This document shows, one piece after another, positions 38,001 to 50,700 of a DNA stretch of 64,000 nt. Source of the DNA: Edolisoma coerulescens (Eukaryota; Chordata; Aves; Passeriformes; Campephagidae); the NCBI GenBank assembly GCA_013397115.1, contig VWZW01006867.1, positions 1,249,945 through 1,313,944 of the forward strand. Reading direction: 5' to 3'. The notes under the pieces were generated by a model. It saw nothing but the letters and a program-made list of their open reading frames with translations. It was not told the origin of the DNA and did not search any database. Position 1 is the first letter of the stretch. Each line of letters starts with the position of its first letter. Made by a program: the position numbers and the translations under genes.

Positions 38001-38547
38001 ATAAGGGATGATTTTATCTTTAAATGGAGTCCTAGAAAGGCAGCTTACAGCCTCCAGGTGGCAAGTTTCAGAAGCACCCACTATGTCATGCAAATAGTTC
38101 CCTCTCGTCTCTGCTTTCACCTGCCATAATGCAAATCCCTTGGAAGATAGAAAGGTGTAAGCAGCCCTGTGAGATGCTCCTGCTGGTGGGAATGTCAGGA
38201 AGGAAAGTGTTAAATGCTGAGGGTAAACATCTCCTGATTTGTTACCTAGTCAGCAGGGCAGAGAAGATCCCACAGATAAACCCAGCCTCGAAGCTTCTCC
38301 CCAGCTCAACTGGTTATTGCTCAGCGGCAGCTCTTACTCATCTGAATCTAGGTGGAGCTCCTTCCCTCCCTCCATCCCTCCCTCCCTCTCTGTCCTGGCT
38401 GAAAAGCTTTTCTCCAACATCTGCACACGCGCCCGTAGGTACCGGCACCGCCTTTCCAGGAGCTCTGCAGGGGCGCACATTGCTCTGCGTCGCTGAGCCT
38501 GTGGCAGAGAGGGCCGTCCTCGTCCCGCCAGCCACCTGCCCTGAACC
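38001..38547 (+). promoter_or_regulatory. Upstream region and 5' UTR of PERP-like copy 2
   Basis: A CTCF-like core (CCTCCAGGTGGC, 38051-38062, 11 of 12 consensus positions by my reading) and a perfect octamer (ATGCAAAT, 38088-38095) lie 450-500 bp upstream of the ATG. A CCCT-rich pyrimidine tract is at 38361-38391 and a 12-bp palindrome GAAAAGCTTTTC at 38401-38412. GC content rises toward the start codon, but CpG density is clearly lower than at copy 1. No convincing TATA box was found. Confidence 0.45.
38361..38391 (+). repeat. (CCCT)n pyrimidine tract
   Basis: Imperfect CCTT/CCCT/CCAT units, all pyrimidine apart from one A. It lies about 160 bp upstream of the copy 2 ATG. Confidence 0.75.
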
Positions 38548-38758
38548 ATGGTGAAGTACGGCCTCGACTACACACGCTGCAGATGGATCCTACCCCTGCT
38601 CCTGGGCATAGGAGTCATCTTCGGTATCATTGCACTGGCGGGCAGGGGCTGGCTGGAGTCGCAGACCTTGCCCTATGTGCAGCAAGCGTCGCTGTGGCAG
38701 AACTGCAGGAGACCTGACCAGGGCGGGGAATGGAGCTGCGAGTCCCTCATGGGCTACG
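38548..38758 (+). CDS. PERP-like copy 2, coding exon 1
   Basis: 211 nt, residues 1-70 plus one base. Good start context (GAACCATGG). Encodes MVKYGLDYTRCRW, TM1 and the first extracellular loop, ending CESLMGY. The donor is CG|GTAAGC. Bases 38677-38697 are identical to 20035-20055 of copy 1, including all synonymous positions. Confidence 0.93.
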
Positions 38759-41700
38759 GTAAGCACCTACACGGGTGGTGGGGAGCAGGCTCTGAAGCAG
38801 AGGGTCACATCCCCCAGATCACCTTCCCTCAGCTCTCCTAAATGTATCACCCAATACCTGGCATTTATATATGAAGCCGTGGGCAATAGGGACTGTCACT
38901 GAAATACACCAAGGCTTTTGACTAACCGTGTGAAGAAATAAAATGCCCTCACATCCCTGTGCAGGAAAAAACCTAGTGGATTACGTAGTACGTGAAAACC
39001 CACACATGGTATTGTACCGGTGCAGAAAATAACACAGGATTTTCTTCCTCTCTTAGAAGAAGTTGGTAAGCTCTTCTCACTAATCATTACTTCTCAGAAC
39101 TTAACGGCTACCGATGATCAAACATCCAAACAACAAGTTGTGTGGGTAAGCCTGGTGTTAGTGTGACAAGCAGGTCTGAGTGCCAGGAAAAGGGAGGTAA
39201 AAATGTAAGATGGTAGGAAGATATTCCCAGGGAGTGTCAGGCTACAGAATGCTGCCCTGAAACTGCTCCGGTAGGTGGGTCGTGTGAAAGAGTCTCCTTG
39301 TGATTATGAAAGAAAGCTTTAAGAGATGAAAGGATTTCTTGTTCGTGCTGAGTTTTGGTGAAGTATGCTATTAAACATGTTGACCCAGGTACAATCTTCA
39401 GCTTGAAAAGATGTAAACCACAAGTGCAGGAGAATACCCCAAGCGAAGGGTCACTCTGGATGTGCTCTGATTCTTTTTTTTCCTTTTTTTTTTTCTTTCT
39501 GTATATTTGCTATTGGCCATGGTCTGACACAAGTAAATGTTAATGAAGGGCTGTTAGCCTGAGCCAGGAAAAGTTCAAGAGTTGTTACAATTTATATGAA
39601 TTCAAATTACAAGGAAGAACTTTTCTCTAGGGCTCAGAATTTCAGCTGTTCTTGTTAAAAATACATGTAAAAGCACTTGCTGAAGCAATCTCAGGGATCA
39701 TTTAGTATGGTGTTTCAAAATTGTTCCTGAAGGTCTAGTGTATGCCATGAAACGCTATTTTCTATGCACAAAATTCAGCTGTAATGAGTTAATTGTAGCA
39801 GGCCTCTGTGAGTGTAGGGCTCCAGGCATGACCAGCTCCACTGAGCATCACCATCCAGTCCTGCTCTGTGGCTGGGCTCCAGCATCAGCTCTGTGGCTGG
39901 GCATAAGACAAGCCAGCAAATTGGCCTCTGCTACATGGCACTTGAGAGCAGGAGAAAGAACATGATGCTTAGTAGAGGGCTTCTCAGTCCTGAGTTTCCT
40001 CCTAAGTTTCCTGAAAAGTGAGCCCTCATCTTGATCTCCAGGTTAGGCCCTGGAGAATGCCACGAATGCCAGCTTTAACTGGATGGAAAACACTGAGATG
40101 TTTCACCTTGCTTCTCTTGATAATACAAGGGAAATTTCACCTTACTTCCAGGACTTAGATAGGTGTTTGGCATTTCACTTCCTTCCTTATCCTGCCTCAC
40201 TCTGATAGCCTTAAATCCTGCAGCTGTATGCACAGCTTCCCTGGAAACTAGGCAGCATCTACAGACAAACCAGGGAAGTCATCCTCTGTGTGGACTTTCC
40301 TGCAATGTCTAGGGTTACCGTGATCACATCCACAATAAGTCCAGTACTTTTAACACAAACATGTTGGACTCGGTACACACATGCAGAACATTATCCAGGA
40401 GGTACATTGGAGAGTCCACTGATGCTTCTGAATACATTAGAAATGCTGTCCATAAGCTGCATGACTGCATTATGCCCTCAATAGGCATGCATCTATCACT
40501 TGACCTCTTCAAGGTGACTAAATACCCAGGAAGCCTAAGCAAATCCTCAAAATCCACCTGGACAAAATTTCCAGGATATGTCTGGCACAGTGGAGTCACT
40601 TAGCCAGTGGGAGAATATGTGAAGGCTTGTATGTAAACAATGTGTGCAAAGGCCAGGTAACAGTGGGCTACGCTGCCAGGCTCCTACGTCTGCCAGGTTA
40701 TGCCATTAAAATGCAGATCTCGCCCTTCACAGGGGTGACTTATCCCTGACCCAGGAGAGGACTGTAGACCTGACTGTTAAGGATGCAAACTCATGTCACT
40801 GTCCTGATCCCTTCCAGACCTTTCCCTCAGACACCTTCTCTCCAGAGGTGGGATGTGCTCAGATCCAATCCCGTTCTCCATTCCTCCTTTCTCAACAATG
40901 CAGGGTTGGAATTTTTCTTTTGTGACTCCCACCTTTTCTCATGCAGAGCAGAGGTGGCTGATGCTGGCCTTGGATTCCACCCAAAGACCAGGCCATAAGA
41001 GCATCTCACTTGTGAGCACCCAGGTCTTGTGTTGAGCCTGATTGCGGCTGCCTCAGTGATGAAATATAGGGTTTTAGTAATTCTGGGATTATATTTATCT
41101 ACTGTTCTCCAGAAAGGTCATGGAAAACAAGCATTCAGCATCATGTTCTGTGGGATGTTTAACTTTGTGCCAAGCTAAACACAGTGCTGGTTAAACAAAG
41201 TGTAATTACATGCCTTCCTGAGTGCAGAGACAAAAGATGTGATGTAAATATAAAGGACAGAAATGTTTTACATCCTTCCTGAGATGAGATCTCTTTTCCC
41301 CCCCTCTGTTCCACAGTTTCCATCTTGTTTCTTCTGACCTTTGCTCTCTGCTTCCATGCCTAATCTGCCGCTGGCTGGGTAGGTTCTGAAATTCATCCCT
41401 CCTGCAGGGGTGGTTTCACTGATAAACATGATATGTATGTGTACCCCAGCAGCTGCCAGCAAATATTGTCAACATGACTTGGACAGTGTAGTTATCTTAA
41501 TCCACTATAGTCATCTTCATCCTATCATAATTAGATGTAATTGCAACATCCTTGCAAGTTGTTAATTATAATGTGGAAATTCAAATCAAATTCTGCACAT
41601 GTAATGTTTATAATTCCCCTTGAACCTCGGCTGTTTGGCTTAAGATATGTTTATACAGTTGAAAGACAAAAATCCAGCATCATTGAGGTTGGTTATATCG

Positions 41701-44700
41701 GCAGGGAAGAAGGCTGAATATTTCATTGGCTGCACCAGTGGAGTTCGGAGTTCTTGAATTTTTTTTTTTTTTTGGAAAGACAGTAGAGTAACTCCACCGA
41801 TGCACTTATCTTCTGTGAAAGCATCTGCTCACCTGTGGTCTTTTGCAAAGTTTATGAGCTCTGTGGAAAGTGAGAATATAAAGAGTTTACACACTCTGTT
41901 GTCTTCTCCAAGACTTCATCTGCTTTAACCATATGACACTCACGTAGACTTTATCAAAGACTTTTGCTTTTCAAGCATATTTAGTTCAAATAAATAGAAC
42001 TTTCTAGGAAAAAAAACCCAGTGCATTAGGACACTTACTCAAAATGCATGGACTTTAGGATGAGGGACTGAGAGATTCATTGCTCTTGCTCTTCATTGCT
42101 CTTGCACTTGAAAAAAACAAAGGGCTCAATCTAATGACATGCTTGAACATTTACAAAGAGAGATGAAGACTTTTTGGATAGATAATGAGTGATATGGAAT
42201 GATCTGTGTGGGACGTGGCTGAGCTTACAAAGAAAATGCACAGGTTAAACCCCATCATGATGCTGGCACAGCACTCCTTTGTTTTTCTTGTTCTTTGGCC
42301 ATGTTACCCATCTTGAACAAGGTGTGTCTTGCAGACCTGAGACACTTCTTCAGTATGTAATTTATTCCACTGCAGGCTTTGAAGATGTTTAAACATGTGT
42401 AGGTAAACACATAATAAACATAAATAATGTGGGGGGAAATAACTGATTTTATTAGTCTGAATGTGATGCACAACAGGGTGAAAAACTTGTGGCTAAACTT
42501 GTCCCATTTTATCTTCCACCCAGCCTTGCAGTTCTTCCATGTGCAGATGCTGCCATCAAAACAACTGAAAGTTTAAAGCTCTAAGTGTGTGTTGAAGAGA
42601 TAATCTTATTTGCATAGTGCAAACAGAGATCTTGGGGAAAAAAATCAGGCAAAGGCATTTCCACATGGCAAGTGGAATCCACATCTTCAGTTATTTTCAC
42701 ATCATAATATTCAATTATAGCTTTTTCCTGGGATGTGTGGAGGGTCTTCTGGCTGTGGAGATTAGTGGAGGGATGAATGATTTTGGCATCTGGAAAGGAC
42801 ACCTTCCTGCAGCTTGTCTTCCAGGCAAATAATGGGCAACTATGTTCTAGGTAATTCCAGTTTTATTTTGGTCTATGAATATGAACGCAACACTACAAGA
42901 TAAGAAGGCTAGTGTAGTATGATTATAATGAACAAAAACTACTTCAAATATGACAGCAAATAAGTATGGCTGCAGGACAAGTGAAAGAAGGAAATGTTGC
43001 AAAGGTAATATCATTTTGACAAAAGAAATATTCTGCATCTCCATTGATGAGTAGATTTTTTTCCCTGTTTTGCCTGTATCAGCCTTTCGCTTCTGGGGAA
43101 TCTTTTGCTACGATGAAGCACCATTTATTATTCTGGAGGAAGAACAAAATAGAAATCACTTACTAAGAATCCCCAGATAATGATAAAACAGCAAGTTTAC
43201 GTGGTGTGGTTAGGATCAGTTTCCAAGCAGCAAAGTCCCTCTCTTGGTACTACACCTACCACTGGCCTTGCACTGCTGGCAACACAGCTCTCCCTCTGGA
43301 AAGTTACCTTCTCCATCAGAGCAGTGACTCATCACACCCAGGGACCAAATTTTGCTACTGCCACACTCCCTACGTAAAACTGTTTTTCCTTCCCCCACAT
43401 TCCCATCACATCTGACAGCCAGCACCTAATCCCAGCATGGGGAAACCCTTACTTGCCTCAAGATAAAGCAAGCAGCCTGAGCAGAGTGACACAGGGATAT
43501 TTCCAGAGGGACAGGATGGGATACAGCAGGGCCTGGGAGGAGAAACAAGATGTCCCAGTGGCTCTTTGGCATCTGAGGGTGTCTGTACATTGGAACAGAA
43601 ACGAAGTAAACAAGTAACTGTGCTTTTGAAGTAGGGAACAGCTCAAGTCATGGGGCCTTTATTGCAGATTTTTCCTGAAGTCAAGGTTCTGCACTTAATA
43701 GCTTTCAGGATTTGGTAAAATCCAAGTAGGTTTGCAAAAGCATCTTTGCAGCTGGAAAAGAGGCTGGGGAGGTTTCTGACCAGTTCAAGGAAGCCTGTGG
43801 GAGAGCCCAGGATGGACCCAGCTCTGCCCTGTGTGTGGCCTGGATTAAAGGGCAAACCAAGACTCCTTTGACACAGGGTGAACTGAAAATGAAAGCCTTC
43901 TGCTGCTCCTGCTGTATTGTAGCATAAAATGGTTCTATTTACAGAAAATGATTGTCTGTAGTTTTAATGACAGTATGTAGAGAAGCATATAATTTCCTAA
44001 GACATCATTCTCCTAAAGGTTTAATGTTACCTGAGACTAACCAGTGAGAAATGAGATTACAAGATTAGTTACTGAATAATGTAGAATACTCAATAATTAT
44101 TCAAAGCTTAGAATGAGAAAAAATACAGTCTCAAACATATAGCCAATGAAAATTCACAACAGTGTATGTAAGGAATGATGCAAGAAGGAAAAAATAATTT
44201 GATTTTTCCCCAGCTTGTAGAAGACACTCCATGGTTTCTAAACAGATATAAGAGAAGGGAATCAAGGCCAGAGCATTTAATTACAATGACAATTTTTATT
44301 CCTTATCTGCAATTGCTAGCATGCTTTTCCTTGTAGTTTTAGAGTTTGTCCTTTTATAATTTCAGTGGCAGATTCATTTAATCAGATTCTTTTCTAAATA
44401 ACAGTAATGGTCTTGAGCAATTAACTCTCCAGAGAGCAATTGCACATGTAATCCCACTGTTTATTATCCAGCCTTCCCTTAATAATTACAGTTAGATTAT
44501 GTGTAAAAATAGCAATCATGTGGAGCATTCTCTTCTGCCCATCAGGAGATATGAACTGCTGGTGCTGAGGATTTTGAGAAGATCCTCCACAGTTTGCATT
44601 GTCAGGCCCTGAAGTGCTTTAGAGAGGATTCCATTCACTTATACAGAAGGCATCTCTGCTGAGAGCATGTGGAAACTTGTGGCCAAACTCTCAATCCTCT

Positions 44701-47700
44701 TCACCTCATGTCTTCCTCTAGTTTATTGAGGTAATCTGATACAGCGGGGCTATAACAACATCTCCATAGTCCGAACAGTGATAAGGGCTGCAAGATGCAT
44801 TTCAAACTCCATGGTAGGTTTAAACAGATTACTTAAGTGGGAAGGTGTTACACAGCAAAAGAAACAGAACTCTCAGAACATTTTTTCATATTTCTGTGTC
44901 ACTTCTCACTAGCAGCTTTTGTTGTTCTGAGAAACCTTAAACACACTGACTCAGTGAGCATTGTAATGCCATGTTTCTTCTTTGTCAAGTACCATCACAA
45001 AATAACTCATTGCTCAAAAATTCCCAGGAATTCCCAGGAATTCAACGTAGCTTGTGGAGTGCTGACACTAGCTTGTGTTCCAGAGGTTTCTGGCTTCCTT
45101 CTACTAGTACTAAATAACACTTCACATCACTTCAGTCCTGCTGAATTACTAATCTGAAACTGAATACATCTAATGTCACCTACTGTGCTGACATATGCAC
45201 GCTGTGCCCAAATTAGGCCCCAAAAAATAGTGCAGTCCATTTAACAACCTCATCAGCAGGAAGCAGCAAGGGACAAAGATTTTCAGGATTCATTGTAAAA
45301 GCTGTTTCATTAACAAGAAGAGTAAATAAATTCAATATATTTTTATGAGCACAGAGCATGACTTCTGCTTATATGTTGGGGTTTTTATTTTGCAAATGGT
45401 AAAATTTTGCTTCTACCAGAAAATCCGATCCAGGTTCACAGCTGCTGTCTGTTAGTGGGAAATTCCCTAGTGCAAAAGGTGACTTTCAGCAAGGTTTCAG
45501 AACAAAGTTTGCCCACAGCATGAAAACTGTAGATCAAGAGTGACAGCAAATCTTGGTGCAGATGGAAATAAGATGTAAATTCAGTGTTCGTTAGTCCCAA
45601 GTGACTCTGGGAATATAAAACTTAAAAAGAGCTTTTTTTGGAAGGGTTCCACTGTTTTGATTAGAAGTCCTAGTTCATAGCCTGTGTTATCATGGAAATT
45701 GATTCTGTATAATTCACATTAAATATTTCAACCCACTCAGGTGTAATTAGGGAGCAGGTCCATCTTGCTATTCTCATCAACTGAGCTTATGTAAATGAAC
45801 CGATTAATCAATACCTTACCTGTTTTATTTACCTGACCCTCCCAAACCCCACATACACATCCAAGTATATGTAATCCTGCTTTAATTTAAAATAAATAGG
45901 AAAAAAATAGGAGGAAAAAATGTTACAGCATTAAAGTGTATGAGGCTGAGCTTTAATCCTGAGATTTTCTCAGTGTGTGCAACTGCTTCTGAAGATAATG
46001 TGAGATAGGGGTACTCCCTGACTCTCTCATGAGCAAACCTTTAATTTTGAGGCACTGTGTGTGCATTATTTTTAATAGCTAACTTACTCCCTTGGTGCTC
46101 CCTTTGATGATGGCTCTACACCCTCTGCCCCTTCTGCCTTCCCAGCACTAAGTAAGCATCAGGGAGTAGCCCTCATTAATACAAGATTTGCAAAAGCCAG
46201 CTTCTCAATCCAGCTTGTACATGCCTGAGCTTATGATGAGATGAATCTGAACCACTCCCTCAAGACGTAACTGCTCCTCCCCTCAAATTCAAGTCGGAAT
46301 AGCTTCTAAGTTTAATTGCCTACCTCAGTAAGAAAGGAGGGTTGCAGATTACATAAAGGCTTTGCCTGTGTTTGTGAGTGAAGTCAGTGGTGAGGAATTA
46401 ATAGGTTTTTCCTTTAAAGGAGTTAAAGCCCACCAAGCCACGCTGAGCTATCACTTTAGCATGCAGCTATGGACAAAACACTGCCTTCTGCTAATATATA
46501 CTGTGTTTTATTGATAGAAGACCTACTCATAAAGGTTCTGGTTTTAAATGTTGTCATTTAAAATCATTATTATGGCGTAATTGTCCTAAAGTCCTAATCC
46601 TTTCTCATTTATATGGACCTGTTACTAATAACTGAGAAACTTTCGCAATGACATTATCCTAGTGTGAACCTAAATAGGTCATTCTCTGTTTCCACGGTTG
46701 TCTTTTAAGTAGTGGCAAGCTAAAAGCCTGTTCCAGCTCACATAAAAATGGCTTTTATGTTATGAGACAATACTCTGTCATTAAACCAGAAATACATATT
46801 AACAGCCAATGAATTCTAAAAAAGTAATGCTAGGGGAAAAAGAACAGATTTTGTTCTTTCTTTGTATGGCAAAAAGGTTGCTGCACAGAAAGATTAAAAA
46901 TTCTGTATTCCACTTCAAAAGATATAAATTCACACAAAAAAAAAATCCAAAGAAAAACCTCCAGTATTCACTACCCATGGGAAAGATATACGGAGAATGA
47001 AGCTGTTTTAAGAATGATCCAGATGCAATGAAGACAGAAACTCAGGAAATAGTATACATCCAATCCTTTGATATTATTTTCCTTGTTTTATTCTGTTCAT
47101 AAATTATCCATGACTAATACGTGGTTTTTTTCTCATTTGTACAAACTTCCTTTGAAATAATTTTCAGTCAATGGCTTTCAGCCTGCACATGCAGTTTATT
47201 AATAAGAAGCTGCTTTTGATAGTTTCTGATTTATTTTGTCTGTATACAAACACATGCACACTTGTATTTCAATGCCAGCTCACGTGATCAGCAAACAATT
47301 GCAGAGATTATAGTGTGCGTTTGTTTTCAGAAAGAACGCAGAAATTTCCCGGAGCTGGCATGTTACAGAGTCAGTATTTCCAGAAGACAGGATTCTGCAC
47401 TGTGTAGTGTTGCACAGGTAACACAGGAAATCCAGAGTCCTGATGATGTGGGTTAATGAGTCTGATGGACCATCTTAAGATTCGTGCTAAGGGAACGTTA
47501 GCTTCAAACTGTTCTGCTGCAAACGTGCCCTTTCACACGGAAACTTTCTTGAGGAGAACAAACCAAAGGGAAATGGGTAAAACCTGGCCAAAGCAGTTCC
47601 TTTTCAAAGTGAAGCATATGCTCTGCAGTGTTCGCCACACCCTGACAAAGAACGTCAGGTTGAGAAACTCGAGTTCAGCTTTGTTTCCAAAATAATAGTC

Positions 47701-50700
47701 TTTCCCTTTAATCACAGAGAAGTTAAACAGGTTGAGCTCTGCAAACTCAGCCTAGAAACATTCACATTACGTGCAACGCAGAGATGAATCGCTACCACTG
47801 CAGATTTTAGTTCTCGTAAGAATCGCTTTGCCAGACTGCTGCTAGAACTGCAGGGTTTGTGTTTCTTTCCCTGGGTGGTAGGAAGGATAACAGAGCAAAA
47901 TATTAGTCTGTTACATTTGCTTTCACTCCTCCCTGGTTCTTGTGAGTTAAAGCTACCCTTCCTCAAATTGCTGCACAATTCACTGCAGTGTGAAAATGGT
48001 CAGTCAGCAAGAACCTCTAGATAATTGTTGGTGTCTTTGAGCTGGCAATAAATATTTGTTTTTCTTTCCAATGCTAGTTGTGTATTTAGCTTCAAGCTAA
48101 GAGGAAAATTTGGAGAAGTATGTTCTTATTGATTATACAAGGAGCAGTACTTCTGAGCTCTCTGGGGTTGCTTTTAGAAAATGTCACCCAAGGAGAGACT
48201 CAGCAGTTTATGTGGTGTGGGAGTACCAGATCAAGTAAAATACGAGAATGTTATTGTTTTCCCATGTTTTGAAACACATACACCAGAAACATGGGCATTT
48301 GTATTTGTCATGGGGGAAGTGGATAGGCAAACAGGCCTAGGGACCAGAAAGACATTAGTACCTCAAACCAGGGACATTATGAACTCAACCAACATGGCGA
48401 CTACTTTACCCCAATACAAAGTAATTAAAACCAAAATGTAATTATCATAGTTTTTCACTTTCCGTCAAGCCCTACATTGGGCGCCAATTTTATTTGTCTT
48501 GGTTTGAGACATATTGGAGGAATGTCCTAAATGAATGTCCTCTGATAGAAGGCAGATTTCAGCAGCCCCTCCCCCACCAGGTTCGGAAAGAAATTTCCTC
48601 GGAGGAAAGTGAAAAAGTTATTTATTTAACAAGCAGAGTGCACGTAGGCACAGAGAAAAGAATAATGCTAAATAATAAAACCTCTCGCTGTGGAGAGAAC
48701 CTGGTAAAATTTAAAGTCCTTTGTAGGCGTGGTTCTGCTCTCTCTCCGGAGCTGGGGTTTGGTGTGGGCCACTCTGGGCCGCGGTGTAGGGTCTCCCGGT
48801 GAGGTTCTGACGTTCTGGTGGTCTCAACAGTTCCAGAAGAGTTCTTGCCTCAGCCAGCAGTCTAGCTGAAAAAGCAAAGAGTTTTAACTCTCCATCTCTC
48901 TCCTGAGAAAAGGAGCTGAGAGCTGGGAAAAAAGCAGGAAGAGTTCTTTTCTCTGCTCTGCCACAGCAGTGAGAGAACGCAGGGGAGTGAGTGTCCTTGG
49001 GCACAAACTGCTCTGAGGAATTCACCTGGCTTTTTTTTTTCTTTCTCTCGGACCCAGTTTTAAAGGCACAGAAAGGCACAGGATTCATGTCTGGCACAGG
49101 GCAGAGGATAGAGAATACAGTATCATACAGTCACCCCAGGACAAGAGGTCACACACTATTTTCAAGACACAGCAGCTCTTTTTTTGAAGGCACCATTTAG
49201 AGCATGAAAGACGGCAGGCTAAGGAAATACTAGGTTTGATGGTTCAAAGTTTTGGCTCAATTTACTGCTGAGCAAGAAAGTTTGTTTCTTTATGTGTGAA
49301 GTGTTTACACTTTCGTAAACTGTAAAATGTGTGAGGGAGTAAAATCAGGAAGGCAGGAAACTGGAGATATTCTTAGTCCTGGATGTCTAATTAGTTCCAT
49401 CAGCTTTCCTATGGCTGCAGCCAGATATAGGATAATCAGAATGTGTTTATATGGTGCAATACAAGAGGTAGTCATGCTGCCTCCAAACTGAGTTAGCTTT
49501 AATAGCAGAGTAATAAATTTGTGTTATTATTGAATTCTGTCTCAGCTCATTATGTTGCTCATAAGATATCATGAGCTCTGTCCTGTCATGGATGGGCTCT
49601 TTCTGTTCTCTAAATTAGCTCAGGGGTCTTCTCACATAGCAGGGAGTTATAGAAGTCAGGCACTTATTTTCATTTTCCAGTGGTCACATATTACTGTATT
49701 CACTTTGGGTAGCCCAGACTCTCACAAATCATTGCTGATTGACATACAAAACACTGTTATCAGAAGCACTGTCTTCGCTCTGCTTGAGATAGGTGTGAAA
49801 ACATGGGTTCCTCTTGCCTGTTTGGGATAGCAAGGCCTTGTTTAAGACAAAATTGCTTAGAAAATTGCCAGTTAGAAGGAGTTTTGAAGAGCGGACGGTT
49901 TGTAGATGCCCACAAACACTTTCATAGTGTTCACTGGTGTTCTTTCAGCTGATGCAAGAACTGAAAAAGGGACAAATGGGACTGGCACCAAAGCGTTACA
50001 GGATCCTGCTGGTGTTCCAAGGGCACTTTTGTATAAACACACATTTCTTTTCTCACAAGCACACTTTAACTCTTAAGCATCCAAAAGACCACCACCATTT
50101 TTGGGGCTGAGAAAACAGACCTCTAAAATTGCTGAATATTTTCACAGACTCAGTTTGATATCCTGTAACCTGCTGCTCCCTCTGTTTCAATTTTTGATTT
50201 GGTGACAGGTGGACTGGGCCCTTTCAGCTTTTAACTGCCCTCTCTTTACAGCCAAGAGTACTTGGAGTTGGTGTTGCACCTGTGAGGATTCTTTGGCCTG
50301 GAGTTCACATTTTTAAGAAAAAGCTTTGCAGATAAAAAAATTTATTTATATTTTTACTCAATGTTAAAGAAAAAAAAAACCCACAACATTGGAAGATAAG
50401 AAAATATTTGGGACCAAATTAGCCACTTGCTTGTCAGTGTTTTTTGACCAATTTAATTCTTCTAACTCTGACATTTTTAAGGAATTTTAAGTCTTAGTTC
50501 TATTGGTAAAGAACGAAACTACTCTAGTACTCCTGGCTGGCATAAGATACAATAAACAGTTGTAATTATTGCTGCAGAAAGCCTTTGTTACCTTTTACTC
50601 TAGAAAGGCAAGGTGTTTATACACTGTGGTCTTAGGCTACTGATAGCTGCTGCTTTTTGTGAAGGACAGATGAACTCAGAATTCTGTTCCTCAAAAAAAC

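Noticed and set aside
48181..48441. 86-codon + ORF beside the LTR
   Set aside because: It lies antisense to the retroviral remnant and shows no known domain.
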